A stretch of DNA of 5,781 nucleotides from Cellulomonas sp. GTDB taxonomy: Bacteria > Actinomycetota > Actinomycetes > Actinomycetales > Cellulomonadaceae. The notes below the pieces were generated by a model. That model was not told where the DNA came from, did no database searches, and worked only from the letters and a program-made list of their open reading frames with translations. The stretch is taken from NCBI GenBank assembly GCA_027451305.1, contig DAIDJQ010000136.1, forward strand, positions 1 through 5,781, in the 5' to 3' direction. Made by a program: the position numbers and the translations under genes. How positions within the stretch are numbered: the stretch's first letter is position 1; every line of letters begins with the position of its first letter. This document shows, one piece after another, positions 1 to 4,966 of the stretch.

Positions 1-174
1 CGCTCGACGGTGTTCCGGTTCACGTTGGAGGCGATCCCGGAGGGCACGCGGCTCACCGTGGTGGAGTCCGGCTTCGGCACCCTGGCGGACCCTGCCGCCA
101 GCCTCGAGAGCAACCGGGGCGGATGGACCGCCGAGCTGGACGAGCTGGTCGCCTACGTCGAGGGTCGCCCGTGA
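1..174 (+). CDS. SRPBCC / AHSA1-family protein, C-terminal fragment
   Basis: Frame 1 is open from the window edge to TGA at 172-174, giving the last 57 residues of a protein that begins outside the window. The visible part runs beta-strand (STVFRFTLEAIPEGTRLTVVE, split by the PEGT turn), then a GF loop, then a helix containing GGWTAELDELVAYVEG. This is the usual ending of AHSA1/START-like (SRPBCC) domains: a 'GGTRLTLxxSGF' strand followed by a long C-terminal helix with a conserved Gly-Trp and a Leu-x-x-Leu repeat. Such domains form a hydrophobic ligand-binding cavity, and the ligand here is unknown. The stop overlaps the GTG start of the ArsR-type gene by 4 bases, so the two are probably co-translated. 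SRPBCC-ArsR pairs are common in actinobacteria, where the ArsR protein probably controls its own operon. Family call fairly sure; function unknown. Confidence 0.75.
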   Translation, partial: RSTVFRFTLEAIPEGTRLTVVESGFGTLADPAASLESNRGGWTAELDELVAYVEGRP

Positions 175-488
175 CCACGAGCACCTTGGTCCCGGTGTTC
201 GCCGCGCTCGGGGACGAGACGCGGTGGAGCATCCTGCAGGCGCTCGGCGAGGGCGACGCCTCGGCGTCGGCCCTCGCCGGGCGGCTGCCCGTCACCCGGC
301 AGGCGATCGCCAAGCACCTCGCGGTGCTGGAGCAGGTGGGGCTCGTCGAGCCGATCCGGGTGGGGCGGGAGGTGCGGTACCGCGTGCTCGGCGCCCAGCT
401 CGGCGAGACGGCACGCAGGCTCGACCAGCTCGGCGCCCGGTGGGACCGTCGGTTGGCGGCGATCAAGCAGATCGCCGAGGAGCTGTAG
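171..488 (+). CDS. ArsR/SmtB-family winged-helix repressor
   Basis: A 105-residue DNA-binding protein. I choose GTG at 171 because it forms a GTGA overlap with the upstream stop and has GAGGG (160-164) six bases before it; an in-frame ATG at 123 would lie deep inside the upstream gene. Residues 6-27 (LVPVFAALGDETRWSILQAL) are the typical ArsR opening helix ('ALGDxTRxxIL'). Residues 31-61 are the helix-turn-helix, with the recognition helix around TRQAIAKHLAVLEQVGLV, and 62-72 (RVGREVRYRV) are the beta-wing. A C-terminal helix (about 76-105) should form the dimer interface. There is no cysteine and only one histidine (H49, in the recognition helix), so the metal-binding sites of ArsR or SmtB are absent. 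This fits the non-metal-sensing subgroup usually paired with SRPBCC/AHSA1 genes. Probable autoregulator of the operon. The effector, if any, cannot be read from the sequence. Confidence 0.9.
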   Translation: MTTSTLVPVFAALGDETRWSILQALGEGDASASALAGRLPVTRQAIAKHLAVLEQVGLVEPIRVGREVRYRVLGAQLGETARRLDQLGARWDRRLAAIKQIAEEL

Positions 489-496
489 GCCGAGCG

Positions 497-511
497 GCAG
501 CACGGCGCTGC
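497..511 (+). terminator. weak hairpin just after the ArsR gene
   Basis: GCAGC (497-501) can pair with GCTGC (507-511) around a five-base loop, starting 9 bases after the ArsR stop codon. There is no T-run after it, so it is at best a weak or Rho-assisted terminator. A five-pair stem is easily found by chance in DNA this rich in G and C. Confidence 0.25.
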
Positions 512-590
512 AGATTCCACCCGCCCCCGGCGCCGCAGCATGCCGGAGGTCGCTGGGGGATCGGTCCCGCGTCACCTAGCGTTGTGCTGC

Positions 591-623
591 CTCCCGTGCC
601 GGGCGTGCTCGTCCCGGCGGGAG
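591..623 (+). promoter_or_regulatory. leader hairpin upstream of the phosphoesterase gene
   Basis: CTCCC (591-595) pairs with GGGAG (619-623), and GCCGGG (598-603) pairs with CCCGGC (613-618). The result is an 11-pair stem with a two-base bulge (GT, 596-597) and a nine-base loop. It ends 27 bases before the ribosome binding site at 651-655. It may be a terminator for the upstream operon, although no T-run follows, or a structure in the 5' leader of the large gene. The 3' arm is part of GGGAGCCC (619-626), which recurs at 651-658 over the ribosome binding site, so an alternative pairing is possible. The transcription start is not known; a weak TAGCGT (577-582) upstream could be a -10 element. 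The rest of the 489-660 gap shows nothing clear. Confidence 0.4.
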
Positions 624-650
624 CCCGGCAGGTCGCCGCGGGATCACGAC

Positions 651-655
651 GGGAG
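651..655 (+). promoter_or_regulatory. ribosome binding site of the phosphoesterase gene
   Basis: GGGAG lies five bases before the ATG at 661 and supports this start. The same eight bases, GGGAGCCC, also occur at 619-626 without a start codon after them. Confidence 0.65.
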
Positions 656-660
656 CCCTC

Positions 661-3432
661 ATGCCTCAACGAAAGCTCGCGCGGCGGGTGGTGGTGGGAA
701 CGGCTGCGGTCGTGGCTGTGGTCGTCGTCGCAGTCGGAGCTCTCGCGGCACGCAGGGGCGGCGCGCCCGGCAGCACCCCGCTCGCGCAGCTGACCGTGGG
801 GCAGCAGGCGAACGGCTCGTACCTGACCCAGACCAACCAGTTCGTCACGCCGGCCGGTGACGTGATCAAGGAGGGCGGACGCCCCTTCGGCCTGGCGCTG
901 AGCCCGGACGGCCGGACCGCGGCAGCCCTGAACACCGGCGGCGCCACCACGGGGATCGTGACCGTGTTCGACCTGGTCAACCGGAAGGTGCTGCAGCAGA
1001 CGGGCGCAGGCAAGATCTCCGACGGCGGGATCCTGTACTCGCCCGACGGCAGGTACCTGTGGGCGGCCAGACCAGACGATCTCCAGCGATTCCCGGTGCA
1101 GGCCGACGGGAGGCTCGGCGCGCCGATCACCGTCGCGCTGCCCGGTACGAAGGGTCGCAAGCCGGTGCCCACCGGTCTGGCGTGGGCTCCGGACGGCAGG
1201 CTGCTCGTGACGTTGAGCGGGAACGACAGCCTCGGGCTGCTGGACACCGCCAGCAACTCGCTGGTGCAGCAGGTCCCCGTGGGGAACGCCCCGAACAGCG
1301 TCGTCGTCATCGGCGACAAGGCTTACGTCAGCAACCAGGGCGGCCGTCCGGCGAAGCCGGGTGACCGGACGGACAGCTCGTACGGCACCGCGATCGTCAC
1401 TGACGAGAACGCCGCGCCCACCACGGGAACCGTCTCGGAGGTGGACCTCGCGGCCGGCACGCAGGTGGCGACGTTCTCCGTCGGCCTCGAGCCCACAGCG
1501 CTGCTGGCCGTCGGCTCGACGCTGCTGGTGGCGAACACGGACGACGACTCGGTCTCGAGCATCGACACGGTCAAGCAGCAGGTGGCTCGCACGTTCAGCG
1601 CCAACCCTGCACCGGGTGCGCCGTTCGGTGCCGAGCCCGACGGGCTGACGATGCTCGACGCGACGCACCTGGCGGTGAGCCTCGGCCGGGACAACGCGGT
1701 CGCCGTCTACAGCTACCAGGACGCGTACGCCCAGCCGACCTTCGAGGGTCTGATCCCCACGGGATCGTTCCCGGCCGGGATCGCGGAGGATGCCGGGCTC
1801 GGCCGGCTCGTCGTCGCCAGCGAGCAGGGTGTCGGCTCTCTCGGTGCCGACGGCACCCTGAAGGAGGGCGTCGGCACGACCGCCGCAACCTCGCACCTGG
1901 GCTTCAACTTCGTCGGGACGGTGCAGACGATCGCGACGCCGTCGTCGGCTCAGATGGCGACCTACAGCGAGCAGGTGTTCCGGAACAACCAGTGGGACAA
2001 CCTCGCCAGTCGGAACCCCAGCGCCGACGGCAGCACTGCGGCACCCGTAGCGGTGCCTGCCCGTATCGGGGACCCGTCCACGATCCAGCACGTCTTCCTC
2101 ATCGTGAAGGAGAACCGCACCTACGACCAGGTTCTGGGTGACGTGAAGAAGGGGAACGGCGATGCGAGCCTGGCGCAGTTCGGGCAGAAGATCACGCCGA
2201 ACATCCACGCGCTGGCCACCACGTTCCCGCTGATCGACAACCTGTACTCGGACGGCACCAACTCCTACGAAGGCCACCACTGGCTGGACCAGGCGTTCGT
2301 CAACACCTACCTGCAGCAGATGTACGGCAACAACACGCGCTCCTACCTGACCGGCGACCCGCTCGCAGACGTCAAGACGGGCTGGATCTGGGACGACGCC
2401 GTCTCCCACGGACGGTCCGTCGCCAACTGGGGTGAGTTGGTGGGCCGGTACACGGACGCGAACGGGAAGGCCGCACCCTCCGGCAGCTGGACGAAGTGGC
2501 TGGCGGACTCGCACGTGCTCGACGGCTCCGCGACCGGCGCCCTGAACTTCCCCCTCGGCACCTACACCGCCAAGACCGACATCCCGTCGCTCGGCGCGGT
2601 GACCAAGCCGGACTTCCCGAACTTCGACCTGAACATCCCCGACCAGTACCGCGCCTCGATGTTCGACAACGACTTCGCCGGCTACGTGAAGAACAACGAC
2701 CTGCCGGCGCTGAACATGCTCTGGGTGATGAACGACCACACCGAAGGCACGACCCCGGGCGGCATCACGCCCGAGGCGCACGTCGCGGACAACGACCTCG
2801 CCGTGGGCCGCATCGTCGACACGATCTCGCACAGCCCGTACTGGAAGAACAGCGCGATCTTCGTGATCGAGGACGACTCCCAGAACGGTGTGGACCACGT
2901 CGACGGGCACCGCAACCCGACCCTGGTCATCAGCCCCTACGCCAAGCGCGGCGCCGTGGTCCACACCTACTACAGCCAGCTCAACGTGATGCGGACGATC
3001 GAGCAGATCCTGGGCCTGCCTCCGATGAACCAGGAGGACCTGACGGCAGAGCCCATGCGCGACGTGTTCACCAACACGCCGGACCTCACGCCGTACACCG
3101 CGCTGCCGAGCAACATCTCGCTCACCGAGACCAACCCGGAGACCGCAGGCGCACCCAAGGCCACGCCCGGCTCGACCAGCGGGACGAGCTGGGCCATGCA
3201 GACCGCCTGGGCCCAGTGGTCGGCCGAGCAGGACTGGGCGACGGAGGACATGGTCAACATGGCCCAGGGCAACCGGGACATCTGGTACTCCGGGAACGGG
3301 TTCAGCACGCCCTACCCCGGTGACACCAAGGTGCTCACGCCGGACGAGGTACCGGGCGCCGAGAGCGGTCCGGCGGCGGAGCCAACCACTGCGCCGGCGG
3401 TGGCCGCCGCGTCACCTCCCGCCGACAGCTGA
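661..3432 (+). CDS. bifunctional YncE-like beta-propeller / alkaline phosphatase-superfamily phosphoesterase
   Basis: A 923-residue exported or membrane-anchored protein. Residues 1-9 are basic (KLARR) and 10-30 form a hydrophobic segment (VVVGTAAVVAVVVVAVGALAA). This may be a signal anchor, or a signal peptide with a weak twin-arginine look; there is no lipobox cysteine. Residues about 65-395 are a beta-propeller of YVTN/YncE type with repeated blades, such as GLALSPDGR (77-85), ILYSPDGR (124-131), GLAWAPDGR (172-180), PNSVVVIGDKAYVSNQ and TLLVANTDDDSVSSID. Residues about 473-815 are a phosphoesterase-family (PF04185-like) domain with FLIVKENRTYDQ (E484, N485, T487), DGTNSYEGHHW (531-541), NDHTEGT (691-697), PEAHVADNDLAVG (704-716) and EDDSQNGVDHVDGHR (737-751). 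By analogy with the superfamily, E484/N485, D692/H693, D738/D739 and H746/H750 are probable metal ligands, and S535 or T533 the probable nucleophile; this is inferred. The tail holds NRDIWYSGNGFSTPYPGD, then an Ala/Pro-rich end. Probably hydrolyses a phosphate ester outside the cell; substrate unknown. It appears to be a single-gene unit. Confidence 0.9.
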   Translation: MPQRKLARRVVVGTAAVVAVVVVAVGALAARRGGAPGSTPLAQLTVGQQANGSYLTQTNQFVTPAGDVIKEGGRPFGLALSPDGRTAAALNTGGATTGIVTVFDLVNRKVLQQTGAGKISDGGILYSPDGRYLWAARPDDLQRFPVQADGRLGAPITVALPGTKGRKPVPTGLAWAPDGRLLVTLSGNDSLGLLDTASNSLVQQVPVGNAPNSVVVIGDKAYVSNQGGRPAKPGDRTDSSYGTAIVTDENAAPTTGTVSEVDLAAGTQVATFSVGLEPTALLAVGSTLLVANTDDDSVSSIDTVKQQVARTFSANPAPGAPFGAEPDGLTMLDATHLAVSLGRDNAVAVYSYQDAYAQPTFEGLIPTGSFPAGIAEDAGLGRLVVASEQGVGSLGADGTLKEGVGTTAATSHLGFNFVGTVQTIATPSSAQMATYSEQVFRNNQWDNLASRNPSADGSTAAPVAVPARIGDPSTIQHVFLIVKENRTYDQVLGDVKKGNGDASLAQFGQKITPNIHALATTFPLIDNLYSDGTNSYEGHHWLDQAFVNTYLQQMYGNNTRSYLTGDPLADVKTGWIWDDAVSHGRSVANWGELVGRYTDANGKAAPSGSWTKWLADSHVLDGSATGALNFPLGTYTAKTDIPSLGAVTKPDFPNFDLNIPDQYRASMFDNDFAGYVKNNDLPALNMLWVMNDHTEGTTPGGITPEAHVADNDLAVGRIVDTISHSPYWKNSAIFVIEDDSQNGVDHVDGHRNPTLVISPYAKRGAVVHTYYSQLNVMRTIEQILGLPPMNQEDLTAEPMRDVFTNTPDLTPYTALPSNISLTETNPETAGAPKATPGSTSGTSWAMQTAWAQWSAEQDWATEDMVNMAQGNRDIWYSGNGFSTPYPGDTKVLTPDEVPGAESGPAAEPTTAPAVAAASPPADS

Positions 3433-3446
3433 GGACCGGACAGGGT

Positions 3447-3465
3447 GCTGCCGCGTCAGGGCAGC
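3447..3465 (+). terminator. possible terminator stem after the phosphoesterase gene
   Basis: GCTGCC (3447-3452) pairs with GGCAGC (3460-3465) around a seven-base loop, starting 14 bases after the TGA stop at 3430-3432. Its position is right for a terminator, but no T-run follows, as is common in actinobacteria. Six pairs give only modest support. Confidence 0.35.
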
Positions 3466-3602
3466 TCGATCGCCTCCTCGTCCCGGTTCTCGACGGGGGT
3501 CGCGCGCGGGCCTGCGAGGGACTCGACCGCGCCCGCCTGCTCCGTGTCGCCGGTGTGCCCTCGGTGTCGGCGGCGGCCCCGGCGACGGTTGGGTGCCTGA
3601 TC
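3456..3602 (-). pseudogene. possible remnant: 48-codon coding-like tail without a start
   Basis: On the minus strand a frame ending at TGA (3456-3458) reads an Arg-rich stretch (NRRRGRRRHRGHTGDTEQAG), then VESLAGPRATPVENRDEEAIELP. About seven of every eight third codon positions are G or C, as in the real genes nearby, and the basic-then-acidic composition looks protein-like. Upstream of about 3602 the frame stays open but the third-position bias falls, and I find no ATG, GTG or TTG that would start it. It could be the decayed 3' end of a gene or a chance open frame. I do not recognise a family. Confidence 0.2.
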
Positions 3603-3708
3603 TCGGTACGGCGGCGCCGGTTGCCGAGCACCGCCGCGGACGGTGGTGCGAGGTGCCGTCGCGCGGGCGGACGATAGACCGACGTCGCCGGAGGATGGCG
3701 CCGCGAGT

Positions 3709-3714
3709 GGAGGG
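3709..3714 (+). promoter_or_regulatory. ribosome binding site deciding the DoxX start
   Basis: GGAGGG ends seven bases before the ATG at 3722, an ideal spacing. This favours 3722 over the in-frame ATG at 3695, which would add only nine residues (MAPRVEGST) and would place this site inside the gene. Confidence 0.7.
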
Positions 3715-3721
3715 AAGCACG

Positions 3722-4168
3722 ATGTCGAGCACTCACCGGGGTTCGTCGGGCAGCCACGGGTCGCCCCTGCTGGCAGCCGCGAGGGGCGTGCTGCGCACGT
3801 CGGCGCGCGGGCTGACGGGCTGGCTGTTCGTGGAGGCCGGCTATGCCGTGGTCCGTGCGCCCGGTGGCCGGGTGGACATGGCGGGCGGCACGCTGGACGC
3901 GATCCGCAAGGTGGTGCCCCTCCCGGCGGACGACGAGACGCTCGTCAAGGCCAACGGAGCCGCGCAGCTGGTGGCCGGAGCCACCCTGGCGCTCGGCATC
4001 CTGCCGCGGACCTCGGCGGCCGTCCTCGCTGCCTCGCTGCTGCCGACCTCGATCGCCGGGCACCCGTACTGGACGGTCGAGGACCCGGCTCAGCGTCAGG
4101 CGCAGAAGCTGCAGTTCCAGAAGAACATGGCGATGCTCGGCGGCCTGCTCTTCGCGGTCATCGAGTAG
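3722..4168 (+). CDS. DoxX-family integral membrane protein
   Basis: A 148-residue membrane protein. After a Ser/Gly/His-rich N-terminus (1-15) come four probable membrane segments: about 31-46 (LTGWLFVEAGYAVVRA), 77-94 (ANGAAQLVAGATLALGIL), 97-113 (TSAAVLAASLLPTSIAG) and 132-147 (FQKNMAMLGGLLFAVI). The stretch GHPYW (113-117) followed by DPAQRQAQ (121-128) and FQKNMAMLGGLL (132-143) is the signature ending of actinobacterial DoxX proteins ('GHxFW...DPAxRxxQ...FLKNLxLLGGLL'). The protein stops right after the fourth helix, at the short end of the family range. DoxX-like proteins are linked in mycobacteria to membrane complexes dealing with thiol and oxidative stress; for this short form the role is unknown. 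The gene stands alone and converges with the yczE-like gene, with 27 bases between the two stops. Confidence 0.88.
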   Translation: MSSTHRGSSGSHGSPLLAAARGVLRTSARGLTGWLFVEAGYAVVRAPGGRVDMAGGTLDAIRKVVPLPADDETLVKANGAAQLVAGATLALGILPRTSAAVLAASLLPTSIAGHPYWTVEDPAQRQAQKLQFQKNMAMLGGLLFAVIE

Positions 4169-4179
4169 CGCACGCTGCG

Positions 4180-4222
4180 GGCGAGGCTGAGTCGGTCAGG
4201 CGTCGACCGGCTCCGCCTCGTC
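4180..4222. terminator. long hairpin between convergent genes, probable bidirectional terminator
   Basis: The inner stem pairs 4189-4197 (GAGTCGGTC) with 4205-4213 (GACCGGCTC) around a seven-base loop, nine pairs with one G-T wobble. After a single T-C mismatch (4188 with 4214) the stem continues with 4180-4187 (GGCGAGGC) and 4215-4222 (GCCTCGTC), eight more pairs including one wobble. Seventeen pairs is far beyond the other stems in this window. It starts 12 bases after the DoxX stop and covers the stop codon (4196-4198) and last eight codons of the yczE-like gene. There is no clear T-run on either side, so it would have to be a U-tract-less terminator. The wobbles become A-C mismatches on the minus strand, so the structure is better on the DoxX transcript. 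Confidence 0.55.
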
Positions 4223-4903
4223 GCGCAGCAGCTCGTCCCGGGGCTCGTCCAGGGGCATCTGGTCCGGTTGCGCGCCCGGCACCGTCAACCGCGGCAGGAG
4301 CGGGTGCACCAGCGGGCCGACTCCGAGCGCGTAGACCAGCGTGCCGAGACCCAGGGTTCCGCCGAGCAGCCAGCCGACCAGCACCACGGTGACCTCGATC
4401 GACGTGCGGACCACCCGGACCGACCAGCCCGTACGGGCGACGAGCCCGGTCATCAGCCCGTCACGTGGTCCCGGGCCGAGCCGCGCGCCGATGTACAGGG
4501 CGGTGGCCAGGGCGTTCAGGAGCACGCCCGTCAGCAGCATCGCCACCCGCCACACCAGTGCGAGCGGCGGCAACAGGCCGAGGGCGTGCAGCACGGGGTC
4601 CAGGAGCAGGCCGATGACGGCGAAGTTCGCCAGCGTCCCGATGCCCGGGCGCTGGCGCAGCGGCCACCAGCCGGCCAGCACCAGCCCGGACACGACCAGC
4701 GTGATCTCGCCGAAGGAGAGCGGCGTGTGCCGCCGGATGCCGAGCGTCAGCACGTCCCACGGCATGGCGCCGAGCTGGGCGTGCACCAGCAGGGCGGCCG
4801 AGACCGTGAACAGCAGCAGGCCGGCGGTCAGCTGGACGCCACGTCGAACCGGGCGCCGGCTCGCCGTGCGCTGGACCTCGTCGGTGCTGAGCGTGGTGGT
4901 CAC
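4196..4903 (-). CDS. yczE: YczE/YitT-family integral membrane protein
   Basis: A 235-residue membrane protein starting at GTG (4901-4903). The frame stays open further upstream to 5638, but that part overlaps the divergent regulator and its operator, and this GTG is the last plausible start before the conserved core. No strong ribosome binding site is seen. About six membrane segments are visible: 22-42, 66-82, 88-108, 114-138, 163-182 and 185-203. Family motifs are LGAMPWDVLTLGI (44-56), PGIGTLANFAVIG (86-98), and the hallmark GARLGPGPRDGLMTGL (139-154), followed by RVVRTSIEVTVVLVGWLLGG and GLGTLVYALGVGPLV. The C-terminus (208-235) is acidic and soluble. In YczE proteins the transported substrate is not known. 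The divergent MocR-type gene is a known partner of this family, so this gene is probably its target, controlled from the repeats at 4924-4964. Its last codons lie in the hairpin shared with the DoxX gene. Confidence 0.9.
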   Translation of the reverse strand: MTTTLSTDEVQRTASRRPVRRGVQLTAGLLLFTVSAALLVHAQLGAMPWDVLTLGIRRHTPLSFGEITLVVSGLVLAGWWPLRQRPGIGTLANFAVIGLLLDPVLHALGLLPPLALVWRVAMLLTGVLLNALATALYIGARLGPGPRDGLMTGLVARTGWSVRVVRTSIEVTVVLVGWLLGGTLGLGTLVYALGVGPLVHPLLPRLTVPGAQPDQMPLDEPRDELLRDEAEPVDA

Positions 4904-4923
4904 GGTCGACGATGCTGCCCCAG

Positions 4924-4964
4924 AAGTGGCCTTGTGCTCCAGTGCCACTTGCCGCACAGTGGCC
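4924..4964. promoter_or_regulatory. probable MocR (YczR-type) operator in the divergent promoter
   Basis: Within the 63 bases between the two starts lie three copies of one half-site: AAGTGGCC (4924-4931), its inverted form GCCACTT (4944-4950), and AGTGGCC (4958-4964). The first two form an inverted repeat with a 13-base spacer. The first and third are direct repeats 33 bases apart, about three helical turns, so they lie on the same DNA face. The middle copy is also part of a small palindrome, AGTGCCACT (4941-4949). Direct plus inverted half-sites are what MocR proteins such as GabR and PdxR recognise. The third copy ends two bases before the regulator's ATG, so binding should affect the regulator gene as well as the yczE-like gene. 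Confidence 0.65.
4932..4960 (+). promoter_or_regulatory. tentative promoter of the MocR-type gene, leaderless transcript
   Basis: TTGTGC (4932-4937) and CACAGT (4955-4960) are 17 bases apart. The second ends six bases before the ATG at 4967, so transcription could begin at or very near the start codon. There is no ribosome binding site before this ATG, which fits a leaderless message, common in actinobacteria. The -10 match is poor, so this is a suggestion only. Both elements lie among the operator repeats, which would favour autorepression. Confidence 0.3.
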
Positions 4965-4966
4965 TG

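Larger units (their letters stand above)
3433..3721. other. 289-base gap between the phosphoesterase and DoxX genes
   Basis: No gene with a usable start codon is visible here on either strand. The gap contains a small stem after the phosphoesterase stop (3447-3465) and a second inverted repeat, CTCGG (3602-3606) with CCGAG (3624-3628), that encloses the GC-rich palindrome GGCGCC. It also contains a coding-like tail on the minus strand (3456-3602) and the ribosome binding site of the DoxX gene near the right end. A GATAGA at 3673-3678 resembles a -10 box, but no matching -35 is seen 17 bases before it. The DoxX promoter should lie somewhere in this gap. Confidence 0.5.

Noticed and set aside
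463..2964. A very long open frame on the minus strand (833 codons) opposite the phosphoesterase gene.
   Set aside because: It is rich in Arg, Val, Gly, Asp and His with no recognisable domain. Long antisense frames are a normal by-product of high-GC genes, and the plus-strand protein has clear family motifs across the same stretch.
2496..3323. Plus-strand 275-codon frame inside the phosphoesterase gene.
   Set aside because: An Arg/Pro/His-rich shadow in another frame with no motif.
3320..3721. In-frame extension of the DoxX gene upstream to 3320.
   Set aside because: The added residues are Arg/Pro-rich, overlap the phosphoesterase 3' end, and the ideal ribosome binding site is at 3709-3714 before ATG 3722.
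4169..4179. Small stem CGCA-CGC-TGCG right after the DoxX stop.
   Set aside because: Only four pairs; the much longer hairpin next to it explains the region better.
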